Of a stretch of DNA of 64,000 nucleotides, positions 10,510 to 21,500 are shown one piece after another. Each line of letters opens with the position of its first letter. Position 1 is the stretch's first letter. The stretch lies in NCBI GenBank assembly GCA_012845835.1, contig JABAKD010000010.1, forward strand, positions 9,233,599 through 9,297,598, given 5' to 3'. The translations under genes were made by a program, and so were the position numbers. A model generated the notes under the pieces. The model made no database searches. It was given only the letters and a program-made list of their open reading frames with translations, and had not been told where the DNA came from. Origin of the DNA: Undaria pinnatifida. Taxonomy: Eukaryota > Sar > Phaeophyceae > Laminariales > Alariaceae.

Positions 10510-11430
10510 TGATGGCCTCCACTTTTCGTCAGGACGTGGAGGCGGCAACGGACGCGCAGGTGCTCAAGGCCAACCTTTCGCCACATTGGACGGGCGCCTA
10601 CAAGATTAGTGCGGTGGGCCCCTGCTCTTCCAGTGACACATCCGGCGGTTTCCGTCTCAAACCTACGTTCTTCTATTTCGATCTGCCCTCAAACATGCCC
10701 GGCACAGGTGCACACCACCGAGTCTCCGTGGCGCGCTGCAAGCTTTGTGCCAGTTCCCACGACAGCGAAGACATGCCGACATATTTACCGACGAGGCTAA
10801 CGCCGCGTGCGTGTTCAACAAGTTTACCCAAAAATCCTCCCCGTACCACGTTACTCAGGACGGCGTTTCGCCACCCCTCCAGCGTTTTGAAGTGGGGAAG
10901 ACCATCGGCCACCACTCCGTCCGTATTCGAGGTGGTGCGATCATGGTCCTGTATGAGATGCACTCTGGACGTGACTCTCCGGCCTATCTTGGGAGCGGGA
11001 GATGGACGTCCACTTCTCTCGACAGCAGATTTTTCTCTATAGAGTCGGCACGAGGAACCGATATCGACCAAAACCAACCGCTTGTACCGCCATGGGGATG
11101 AGATCCAGGGCTATCCAACGGGAGATTTCTCGAGGGGACGGTGGGCGTTTTCTGGCACCCGGTTTCGGCTGCAGCATGCCTCGGGTTGGCTGGCTCCGTC
11201 GTTACCGCACTACGGTGTTTGCCAACGAACCCCGTTTCCGGTACAAAGGCGACGACAGTTTGTTGTGACTCTGGACAAAAATCAGCGCACGTACGGCCAC
11301 CGATGATGGTTATTTAGTGCATATTCTGGACGAACCGGGACCGTTCAAGGTTCCGCTCCCGCCGGCTCGTTACACGAGGTCAACGGGAGCCGTGCATAAT
11401 TTCATGGTGTCTGCCAATCCACATGCCTAG
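10510..11430 (+). pseudogene. Frameshifted integrase C-terminal remnant
   Basis: At least three frames are needed to follow the protein-like signal. The order is: integrase-tail segment, a stretch with HVTQDGVSPPLQRFEVGKTI, a segment with FSRGRWAFSGTRFRLQHASG, then the YKGDD/PLPPARY block shared with 4190-4370. Stops and frameshifts show it is inactive. Confidence 0.55.
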
Positions 11431-11772
11431 CGATTTTAGACGAGGAAATCAGCGCAGCGCAGACTAACTAGACATACACGTAAACAGCTGCCTTTCATAC
11501 AAGCACAGCACTCGGTTTTTGTTCCCGTTTGTCTGAATTTTGGGCAGGGTTTATTGATTCATGTGCCATCCCATTTTCCCGACTCGGTTTCGCGTCGTTT
11601 CCGCCGGGAAACGAACGACATGTCGCGTGTTCCTGGCTCCATAGCCAGACGGTTAGAGGTGTGGGAGTGGCTTTTGAGGAGCCGCATCTTCGACTCATGG
11701 TCTAGTTCGTAGAACCGGAGTTTCCTCGAATCTCCCATAATTCTGCATATGCGACTCATCAGGGTGGGCTAG

Positions 11773-12043
11773 TGTTAAGATACGGCCTCGAAAGGCCTGT
11801 AATTATCCGAATTTGAGATCATTTGGATGGGTTCCGTATGATAAGGTTGGCGTTTTACATTCGGGAAAGTTAGGAAATAGATCGGAGGCACGTGCCTCCG
11901 ATCTCAGAAGCTATCCGGGGCTCTGGTGGAAACGAATAAAGCTACGTCTCTACGAAGGAAACGAAAGTGAGTACTCTCCGAGGACCTGCTCAATTGGCAG
12001 ACCTGTAGGGGGCACTCTGTGTCTCCCCACCTATAACGTAACA
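11773..12043 (+). repeat. 3' LTR of element B
   Basis: About 95% similar by eye to the LTRs of element A. It starts TGTTAAGATACGG, keeps the GATCGGAGGC/GCCTCCGATC stem (here a perfect palindrome through ACGT) and ends in an altered cctataacgtaaca. Confidence 0.8.
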
Positions 12044-12809
12044 ACCTACTTCGTTTCGCGTGCAAAATCTTCCATTGTTGTCCTGCAGTGTGCCGGTAGC
12101 TTGTGTGACCGCTCCGGGGTTTGTGGCCAAGTTTTTATTACCTTGTGTTCAACCTCAGCGTTTTCACCGTGTACTGTTGGTCACACGCGTTCGTTTTCCT
12201 GCCCGCCCCCCCGCCCCTCCCGCCCCCCCCGCCGCGCGGCACATAATTAAATTTTTATGTTCTACCTTCCTCAACGATGCGTTCTCGCCCGCCCAACCCC
12301 CACTGGAAATGTCACGGTAGCTACAGCAGTACTGTCTTCTGTTGCTCTAGAGGTGTCTTGCAGTTTTCTGAAATATTTTTCGCCCCCCCCCGTCGTCGGG
12401 GATGTGGGTGGTGGTATAGTTGTTTATTTTCATTCCCCATGATGGATGTTTTGGCGCCCCGCCCCCGATGGGGCTTCTTTTGGTGTCTGTCGCTTTCGAG
12501 CCCATTGCGGGTAGGCTTCCTTTGCTTTTCTCCTTTTGCCGCCCCTTCGCGAGGATTCGAAGCCTCTCACAGGTCAGAGGCGTAGAACGCGTGTCTTCCG
12601 TGAGTCTGCGTGCTAGTAGTCCTGTTTATGTTGACATTATCCATTGTAGTAACGTTTAATTATTTTTATGGATAAAAGGGCAGGGGTCCATCAATAGAAA
12701 TATATGCACGCCCGAAACCACTGAAGAATTAATGGCCTTGTGAACAACGACGTGCAGCACCTGTGTACAGCTACTATTACGGCAAGCACCTATATTATCT
12801 ACTACTACA
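12044..12809. other. Gene-free stretch with C-rich tract
   Basis: A poly-C/CCG-rich tract lies near 12200-12240. No gene was recognised. Confidence 0.35.
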
Positions 12810-13003
12810 TGTTAAGATACGGCCTCGAAAGGCCTGTAGGTATCCGAATTTGAGCGCCTCCGATCTCAGAAGCTATCCCGGGCTCTGGTGGAAACGAATA
12901 AAGCTACACCTCTACGAAGGAACGAAAGTGAGTACTCTCCGAGGACCTGCTCAATTGGCAGACCTGCAGGGGGCACTCTGTGTCCCCCACCTTTAATTTC
13001 ACA
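12810..13003 (+). mobile_element. Solo LTR with internal deletion (element C)
   Basis: The same TGTTAAG...TTTCACA LTR, but 68 bp between tttgag and cgcctccg is missing, which removes the left arm of the hairpin. It is flanked by a perfect 4-bp target duplication TACA (12806-12809 and 13004-13007). That confirms both the LTR ends and the 4-bp duplication length for this family. Confidence 0.9.
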
Positions 13004-13044
13004 TACAGCACCCATCGTACTACTACGAGCACTGATGTACCAGG

Positions 13045-13245
13045 TTTATTATAAAAATAAAAATACACTCCAGCTAGCTGTGAGATCGAAGGTTTTGTCG
13101 AAACTCATCTTTGCAAGCTTGTGTGATACTCCGATCGCGCGTATTACGGGTTGTGTGTCCTCATTAAGGATATAGGTCGGCGACTCCCCTTGCAACTACA
13201 GTGTACTGGTAGCTATCAGGGTCTATAAACTACACCAGAGTCATC
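13045..13245 (+). repeat. Interspersed repeat family R2, copy 1
   Basis: Contains tgtgagatcgaaggttttgt, aaactcatctttgcaag, and ggatataggtcggcgact. Copies lie at about 48135-48330 and 55345-55550, colinear with small differences. No coding function was recognised. Confidence 0.8.
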
Positions 13246-13525
13246 CCACGGTACGTAGGGGTTGTACTTGTTTGAGCCCGAAGATTTCTGGCATTCTGGT
13301 TGGTTGAGCTCACTCTCAACTGAGGAACTACCGGTCGGTCTAATCATTTTACGAGTGAGTATAATTTGTTGTATTATTACTAACATAATAATGGGACTAG
13401 GGCATAGAAACTTGGTCGGGTTGCGAGAAATAATGCCTTCGAAGTCATTTTTCGGGTGAGATATTGAGCTCCTCATGTTAGGAGCTCAGGAATGGTTTGC
13501 TGGACCCCTACCGTTGGATGGCTCA

Positions 13526-13565
13526 CCATTTGTAGTAGTAGTAGTAGAGTAGTAGTAGTAGTAGT
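13526..13565. repeat. GTA microsatellite
   Basis: A (GTA)n run with one AGTAGAGTAG interruption. Confidence 0.9.
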
Positions 13566-13739
13566 ACTCAAGGTATACAATATGCATGTAGTCGTATGGC
13601 CTACTGCGAGGAAGTTACTATGTATACCCTGGTGGTGTGGTACTACTAATATTCGTCGTAGCATGTTACCAAACAGCACGAAGCAAGAACGGAGTTTGTA
13701 GAGTGCGCAGCGTATATTAATTCACATCTTCGTGTGGTT

Positions 13740-13900
13740 ATTTTTTTGTCTCACCCCTTGCTTTCTAGCTTCTTCTGGCCAAGTTGTGGTCACAGTCCGT
13801 AGTAGCAGCCGTCGTCCCTTCTTCCCCCCAGTATGTGCCTCCATTTTCATGGCGTACGTAACGGGTGCAGCATTCCCGCTGCTCGTCGATTGTCATCAAT
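13740..13900 (-). mobile_element. SINE tail fragment (copy 1)
   Basis: On the minus strand this shares ATTGTCGATGAGCAGC-like, GACCAC and ggccagaag words with the better copies at 57510-58084 and 37960-38150 (tcgacgagcag, gtgaccac). Only the tRNA-unrelated body is present. It lies immediately 3' of the tRNA-Ser gene at 13950-14030 on the same strand. Confidence 0.55.
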
Positions 13901-13934
13901 TTTTACATTTTTTTCTTTGTAAGAAGACATCCAC

Positions 13935-13943
13935 AAAAAAAAA
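13935..13943 (-). terminator. Pol III terminator of tRNA-Ser(UGA)
   Basis: Nine A on the plus strand give T9 seven bases after the tRNA 3' end, ample for Pol III termination. Confidence 0.85.
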
Positions 13944-13949
13944 CTCTAA

Positions 13950-14030
13950 CGTCGGCGACGGGATTTGAACCCGCGCGTGAGATCACAATGGGTTTCAAGT
14001 CCATCTCCTTAACCACTCGGACACACCGAC
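13950..14030 (-). tRNA. tRNA-Ser (anticodon UGA)
   Basis: An 81-nt cloverleaf without CCA or intron. The acceptor GTCGGTG pairs with CGCCGAC (one G-T) and the discriminator is G. The D arm reads TCCGAGTGGTTAAGGA, the anticodon loop CTTGAAA, a long serine-type variable arm follows, and the T arm has GGTTCAAATCC (B box). The anticodon stem ATGGA/CCCAT has an A-C mismatch at its base. The gene decodes UCA and other UCN codons. Confidence 0.95.
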
Positions 14031-14877
14031 ACAGTACGGAAACGTCGAGATTTTTGGTCTTCTGAACTAGGTCTATTAAACTGAGAAGATACCGGTGCTC
14101 ATTCGTCACGTAATTTCTGTGTATGGTGGGCAAAGAGTACTTGCACACACACCTGTTTGTATATGCGTTTATCTGCTTTGTGTTGTCTGCGTGTGCGTGC
14201 ACGAATTCCCTGCAGGCACGGATCCACTATTATATTCGGCGAAAACACGAAAATATGACAAAGAAAGCGAGGTTCTTCAAGAAACGAAAAAAATCCCCAA
14301 CGTGAAAGGATACGAGAGTGCGACACATCCTAGGGGAAGCTGCTGATACACACACCGGTAGTAGCGGCAGTGTGTTATATGGAAAGGAGAGCTATACGAT
14401 GCTGCTGTAAAAGAGAGGTGGCAAGCTGGGATAAAAAGGAGTCAAAGGAGTCTAACTTATACTGGTATGCCACACTGAACGCTACTGCTACTACTGCTGC
14501 TGCTGCTGTGCGTGACGATATACCTGCCGGCGTGAGATTGTGCGTATCATATACCTGTGGTACATTTTGTTGCTGTCATAGTAATATATTTCGGGTCGGC
14601 GTGCTGTGCTATTTTTGTGAGACCATGGTACCTGGTTGCAAGGTGCTGTTATTGCACACTCGAAGGGAGCCATGTCTTTTCCTCTGTGCTCTGTGCATGC
14701 TCTGGGCGGGCACTCTCTCGCATAAGCAATGCCGGGGGTAGAAAATACACGTACCAGGTACATGTACAAGGTATGTGTCTCCTATTAATATAATAATAAT
14801 ACTTGTCAACGCTGTTGATTGTCATGTACCAGGTATGTTTTATATTCTGAAATTGGCCCGTTGTTGCACACTTATTC
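14031..14877. other. Intergenic DNA between the two tRNA-Ser genes
   Basis: No gene was recognised. TACCTGGT/ACCAGGTA words occur at about 14627, 14752 and 14826. Confidence 0.4.
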
Positions 14878-14959
14878 GGCGCCGTGACCGAGTGGTTAAG
14901 GTGATGGACTGCTAATTCATTGGGCTCTGCCCGCGTGAGTTCGAATCTCACCGGCGTCG
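14878..14959 (+). tRNA. tRNA-Ser (anticodon GCU)
   Basis: An 82-nt cloverleaf. The acceptor GGCGCCG pairs with CGGCGTC (one wobble) and the discriminator is G. The D arm contains ACCGAGTGGTTAAGGT, the anticodon loop is CTGCTAA, a long variable arm is typical of serine, and the T arm is GTGAG-TTCGAAT-CTCAC. It decodes AGC and AGU. No intron. Confidence 0.96.
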
Positions 14960-14960
14960 A

Positions 14961-14965
14961 TTTTT
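14961..14965 (+). terminator. Pol III terminator of tRNA-Ser(GCU)
   Basis: A T5 run starts one base after the discriminator base. Confidence 0.8.
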
Positions 14966-15985
14966 ATATTTGGTGGTAATATACTCATTTCACAGCAAGT
15001 CATTGCCCGCCCGTCGCTCGTGTATTTTTTTCCGTCAGTACTCTCAGAGAAGTTGGGGAACGGCAGAGAACCCGAGGTTTGCGGATCAAACCTGCCTACT
15101 GTAATAATAGCATTGTTTGGCTTCTACTTGTCGTGGTGGCTCAGAGGTAATTTCACACAAGAAAAACTGAAGCTGCTGCTGCTTCTTCTGCTGCTCGGAC
15201 TTTTTTTTTTTGTTGCTTTCTGCTTCTCCTTTATTTCGCGCGCGTTCGTTCGGCATTATTTTTGATCACCAATCGATGCTGTTATATTATTATTGCGGTA
15301 ACTGCTAGCGCTACTATTATTAATACTAATAACTGCTGATGCTGCCGCTGCGTGTACGCTCGCTGTATCGTATACCTCGTATTCACGGGCCTCGCATGCA
15401 TCTCTGAAGCATTTAGGGAGACTTTTTTTTTTTTTTTTCATCCTCCGGCGGATGAGGGAAAATGAAGCTCAAGCTCACCACACTTCCACGTATTTTCATA
15501 CGCGTCGTGTGTCGACGCATCAGCACAGGACCCTGTTTCTGGGTGGATGCGTACGATGACGTTCACTGGGATCACGTTTTTTTTATTTAAACTCGCACAA
15601 CAAAATAAACAAACGTACTTCCTCTCTGCTATTATACTCAGAGTAAGCATTTTACGTTTTTTTTTATGATACAGGCCTTTACCATTATTTATGGCACAGA
15701 GGAAGTAAAAACAGCAACGGCAACGAACCCTGGCGTTGAGCTTTCGACAAGATTGCTGACGAATACCTGGTGGTGGTACATGGTGCATAGAAAAAAAAAA
15801 AAATGCAGTGGGAAACGCCAACAACTTAACAACACACTAATTAATGTGCCAGATTTCGTACCAGGTGCGGTATTCGAATGGATTTCAACATTGAAAATCG
15901 ACGCGATTTCTCACGGGTTGCACCGACGCAGATCGCCTTCGTTCTTAGCATTAATTAATTCAGAGCCTCACTGCTACTACTACTT

Positions 15986-16016
<31 letters not shown>

Positions 16017-17379
16017 AACAGTAAAAGTGGCACCAATGACTAGCATTGCCAAACTGTTGCCCACAGTGTCAGTTTTTTTTCAGATTGCTCGTGCTGTCGT
16101 AGAAAGCAGTACATACATGCAAACCGAGTGTTCCAAGTGAGACCGAGGGGCGCTGGGAACGAACCTACAAGACGAAGACACTGGGAACAGCGTGCCTCTT
16201 GACGGCGGGAGTCGCGTACGGCAATGTCAAGCAGGATTCGTAGAGTCGGGGTCAATCTTTGTCGATTGACGAGGCTGAGGAAGGGGCAACAGAACAGATT
16301 AAAATACTTTGTAAAAATCGGGAATGCCGGCCTTAAGTTGGATACCTTAAGTGAGAAATGGAAATTTCTACGCACACTTAACATCACCGCGTTCGATTTT
16401 ACCAGCTGCAGTATCCTATTGCCGACAAGCGTGAAAACGGCAGCGAGGACCGGACGCTGTGATATTGGCGCACGCTTAAGGTTGGTCGACTGCGCGTGGT
16501 CACCACATAGGGTTAATGAATTTAAAACGAACGAATTGCCACAGGAACTAACAATCGCTTGTTATCCTTGAGGCTGCTAGAGGGGAGGGCGACGATGTCA
16601 ACATCCCTGCTCTCACCAACTACGGCGTGCAAACACACCATATAGGCGAAGCAATAATCCACTCCGATCGTTCCCCGCAACGAACACCGCCCACGCAAGC
16701 ATGCGCCCAAATGTGTCTTCACGAGAGTTTCTTTTCGATGTCATGTCCTCCAAGAATGTCGCACTGCAAGTCTTACGCTACAACTGTGCTCAACTCTGGG
16801 TCACTCCTATTGAGCCACCACCCCCGTGACGACGGTGTCCCTACTCTCGCAAAAGGCTTACCCTTTTAGAACCCATGTATAGCAACCCAATAAAGGACAA
16901 GTCCGATCTGATCACGCGACTGGGAAGAGCATGCAACAGTTCAAGTACCACCATGCTGTGCGCATGAGGCACAGCTCCTTACAGTTCGTGCACACACCCT
17001 ACCCCGCTAGCTCCGGCTGCTTCGTGTGGTAGATGCTGTAATCGTTGCCGGTATTGTCTTTCAACAGTTTCCCCTCTCAAGTCCCGAAGGAGTTAACACT
17101 GCCACAAAAAGTGCCCAATTCTTAATCCAAGTACCTTGTGACCGAAGCGTGGGTGCAGCAGTAAAGGGGTGTTAACACCTCTTCAATACTGCAAATAAAC
17201 GTCCAACACTTTCCAACCATACTGCAAAAAAAACGCTCAACTCCGAATCCATGTCGATCGCACCCGCGTCGTGAAAGTGCAGGTGTATATATGTATAAAC
17301 CAAAATTTTCTTGAACCAACCATGGTGTCAAAAACAAAAAGTTCCCACCAACCAAATCAACCAAAAAATATCTCAGCAT
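14966..17379. other. Gene-free stretch, nothing recognised apart from microsatellites
   Basis: Several open frames of 60-130 codons lie on both strands (for example 16040-16387 minus, 16224-16571 plus). They have no domain, no preferred strand and no splice context. Confidence 0.35.
15968..16020. repeat. TAC microsatellite
   Basis: A (TAC)n tract with one TTC interruption. Confidence 0.9.
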
Positions 17380-17730
17380 TGTGCGTAATAAGGTTCCAAC
17401 CAATCATTGTTCACCAATATTGATCCAACTAACCATGATGCCCACTAACAACGGCCCAACCAACCTTGATATCCACAATGCTCCAACCAACCATTTTCCA
17501 TCAAAATGTCTCAACAAACCATTGCCCATCAACCATGTAACCAGCCTTCGTCCATTAACAACATTCCGACCAATCATTGCACATCAGCAATAATCCAATC
17601 ACTATTGTCCATCGCCAATAATCCAACCAACCAGTGTATATCAATCACCATCCAAACAACCATTATTTCCCCCATCAACCATTGTCCAATAACAACATTT
17701 TAATTCACCATGGTGCTCGAACCAAACCAT
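17380..17730. repeat. Degenerate CCAACCAACCATT-type tandem repeat
   Basis: Words such as ccaaccaaccat, caaccattgtcc and ccatcaacc recur every 25-33 bases over about 350 bp with heavy divergence. Confidence 0.7.
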
Positions 17731-18456
17731 GCCCATTAAATATGTTAAGCACCGCCGTGCGGCGAGACACCCGGAAGGCCAAAAAAGACGCTCATCTCCA
17801 CAATCACGACAACTTTGTCACAAGCGACTCAACGCCAGCAACGGCAGCAGACTAGACAGCGCAGGTCGCGCTTCATTTAAGCCATCGCGCTTCATTTAAG
17901 CAAGAACGTAGCAACCACTTCCCTGTTATCATACCACGACGTCCACAGCAAACGCACCGACGACCTGCATCATGGCTCCGTGTCACTATCTACACAAACT
18001 AAATGCTACCACTGCATCCGACACAGTTTATATCTCATTTGCTTTGAGAATTACCACAATCATGACGTCATATTTTCGACACGATTAGGGTCCCTACTGG
18101 TACGCTCTGTGCACGTTGGAACCCCCCCCGCGCATTGCTGCTGCCTTTCCCACCTATTACGAGGTGTGGCGGTGGTAGAGATAGTACGGCGCCCGATTGG
18201 GAAGCGCGGATTTGTGCAAGCTCCTGAAGTAAGAGAGAGGGAGGGAGGGAGGTTGAAGCCGGTTCGAGTGCACAAGAAACGGAAGACTTGAGCCCAAGGG
18301 GATCGAATAACGAGGATATGCGCCATGTATATGATGCCACGTAAAGTGTCTAGACTGGAATGGAGACCGTGATCATCCCATATAATGCGTCCGCGGATCG
18401 AAAAAAGATACACCGCCTGCTACCGTTGCCCTGTGCTGCCACGGCCGCGGCCTGGG

Positions 18457-18544
18457 CTAACGTGCGATGTCTATTCGTGAGGGGAGCCCCACACGCGTCC
18501 TTTCGCTTTTTTTTGCGTCCAGTAAATCTCTTCTGGCAGTTTTA
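18457..18544 (-). CDS. Possible last Nudix exon
   Basis: Acceptor CATACAGTCTAG is followed by a phase-compatible frame of 28 codons, rich in Lys/Arg, ending in TAG at 18457-18459. An alternative frame from nearly the same acceptor gives a similar length, so this exon is tentative. Confidence 0.35.
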
Positions 18545-21500
18545 CTAGACTGTATGCACAATATTATAAGGCACATCCTAGATGCACACAAGGTGCAGCG
18601 ATAGCCAATCCTACGCTGCACCACCGGGCTTTACGTACAACATCCACCTCTAAAACAAATCTCGCAAGTTGAAGCGCGCCGAAACCAGCGTTATCCCGTG
18701 TATTTCCTCGGCCGGCGCTATACACTTTCGGAGAAGAGCACGGTCGGAATCCGGGTCGCAATCTGGGTCGCAAGGTAGGTCGCAAGGTCGTATGCTACGT
18801 CGCTACGAATCTAGGTCATAAGGCTCACCTTGTCAGCTCCCTCTCCTCCGGCTTGTCAAGCATGTCCGCAACGACCGCCAGCATCGAATGCCGGGTCTCC
18901 TTCTTGAACTGCTCGAGCGGCATCCAGCACGCGTCGGCGATCTCGTCAATGCACTTGTTGATGTCCAGCACCCCTCCTGCCTTCGGCATCAGACGACAAA
19001 TGAAGTACAGATCGCTGTTCCCGAACTGCACATCGTGTTGGTGCCGCATGCTCAGCACCGACCGGAATTCCGTCTCCACCCCCGTTTCCTCCCACACCTC
19101 ACGAACCGCCGCCTCGCCGATCCCCTCACCCTGGTCAGCCAGACCTCCCGGAAACTTCCACATGGCGCCCTTGTGCTTGTCCTTCACCAGCAAGACTTCG
19201 TGTTCGTCGTTAATCACACAACCTAGACATGAAACAAACTCGTACTGTTAGAATTGTGTTTTTCTCACGATATGTAATGATTGTCTAAATCTAGTCCGTG
19301 GTCACAGCACAGACTCCAATCACTCGAGAGTGGAAGGATACCATCAGGAAAATAAATAAATAAATGTGTGAACTGTGACCGCGGCGCAGAGGTGAACGGA
19401 ACTTCGAGAACGAGGTTAGATCGACGAGCAGCACGGTTACGCGTACTAAACTGAGGCAATTGAGGGATTTTCTGTTTCCTGGAGTGTTGCTTCGTCGGTA
19501 GAAGAGAGAAGGGACCACAAATTGTACGAGCTGCGTTGCTGCAAGCACAGAGGGAAACTCCCGAGGAAACATCTGGGCTCCACCAACAAGCGCTGCGAGG
19601 TGTCCGTCAAACCGCCGCACAACACCAATCATTGTAATGGAGAAAAACATTCTATTAATAAAGGAATAAGACACCTCCCATTAAGAATAATTTACGCACA
19701 TGGCATATTACAAGTACCAACAAGCAGCTTGAAAATATGAGTACTGACCCGAAATTCGTCGAACTTACACCTGACGTCCTGAAAATATTTTTATAATATG
19801 TTAGAGTAACAGCGTACCAATTTGGAACCGTGGGTTCGTGTCTCACAGAGGTTTTTTGGGGAGTAGCCGTCTTTTATTCTCGAATGCTGTTTTAATATTA
19901 ACATATTAGATAATAAATAATACTCTTGTATTCGTACTCCTCCCGATATTAAAGCGGGGGGGAGAAAAAAACAAAATAAACCACCTACCATACATATGAT
20001 AGAGCAGTATAGTGGAAACTACAGCAATAATTTTATAAAATAGATATGATGTTAGATCTAGCTGAAAATTCCCCGCCTGAAGTAAAAACACCAACACTAA
20101 CCATTATAGTGGACAAAAAATAAAAATAGGACCCCTCCCAAAAAAAACTCACCCATTTAGTATATTACCAGTATCAACAACGCAGCTTGCAAAGATGAGT
20201 ATTGACCTGAAATTCATCGAACTCACGGCTGACGTCCTTAAAATATTTTTAAAATAAAATATACCTGGTAATACGTATGCTTCGGAGAAAACCAGTATCG
20301 AACCGCCGGCGTTTTCAGTTGCACGCCCCCCACGTTCGCATTCGTTGGCCATATCAGCCGGCGGGGTATCACATTCTACTGCGGTTGTAACACCTGCTGA
20401 CCGTTACTTTTTAATCCTCTCATAAGTGGAGGCATTGTTCGCCGCGACGCGCGAACAAGTGACGACGAAAAATGGGGTAACCAAGGAATTTCGCGGAGGG
20501 ACCCTGCAGATTAGAGATCCTATGACAATTTATAAAATTGTTTCAAAGACGTCAGCTGTGAGTTCGATCAATCTAGTTGTTCAAGACAAAGCAGATTGAT
20601 CTGTAGGGATACGGTTTGTCCAACATGCGCAAGAGTTGCGCAGGAATGGAAAAGGACTACAACCACGCCGCAACATGTTGCAGCATGCATTTTGCTCGCC
20701 ATTTCGCCTTTGCCTTGCGTAATCGCCGCAAGCAACGGTCGGTCGTCATACCTGCCACGCCCAAATGATGCGTTCCATACGCGGGAATCTTGTTGGGGAC
20801 GTCCTCCGGTAACCACAGACTCATCATGACGTACTTGGGCTGGGTGTGGTGAAGCTGAAAGCCGTAATGAGCCGCTATCGAGATGTAGTGGCAAAAGTCC
20901 ACAGGCACCTTTAGCCACACCGCTGACGAAAGGAGCCGAGATCAGGCGCGGCGACGCGGGATGGGGGAGAAAGAGGCGGGGTCACAAGGGGCGGCGTGCG
21001 TCTGGCGCACAGTGAAACAGTTGCAAACGCGTGAATATATATACCTGTTATGTCCGTACAGGTGGCGTTTCCCCTCAAGTGCTCCAAAAGCGTGGGGGGC
21101 CTAATTGCAGCTACGTATTGCAAGAAAAATCTTGCAGGACCACCGTTTGGCTAACACCCACCATGTGGGGTTATAAGAAAACGTCAACCAAACGCGCAGC
21201 GAATCTACCCAAAGACTCCTGCGGGCGTGAGGTCGGGGTTAGGGTTAGGGTGAAGGTTGGGATTGGGTTATAGGCCGGGAGGCAGGAACAATCTGACAAG
21301 GCACGTTGACCAAAACGCTCCTGACAACAGGCTCGTGGTCCTGCACGGTTTGCTTGCAGAACGGTGCTTCAAGGGCCACCCCAAAGAGTGCAGATGCTTG
21401 CCAGGGAAGGGATTGCGGCGCGTCTGATTCCCGGGCAAACAAGCGTTACGTGTTACGTGACGTACGTGAGGTAACTTCTTGTTATTCGGCTGGCTGTCGC

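Larger units (their letters stand above)
10510..12043 (+). mobile_element. Truncated LTR retrotransposon, element B (3' part)
   Basis: The coding remnant at about 10510-11430 breaks across several frames. It includes ANLSPHWTGAYKISAVG, as in the C-terminal part of Ty3-type integrases, and a degraded FRYKGDDSLL...PLPPARYTRSTGAV matching element A. The stretch 11627-11772 matches the pre-LTR sequence of element A, and a 3' LTR follows at 11773-12043. No 5' LTR was found, so this is a 5'-truncated older copy. Confidence 0.7.

Noticed and set aside
21236-21270. Telomere
   Set aside because: Only two exact TTAGGG units flanked by ordinary sequence on both sides.
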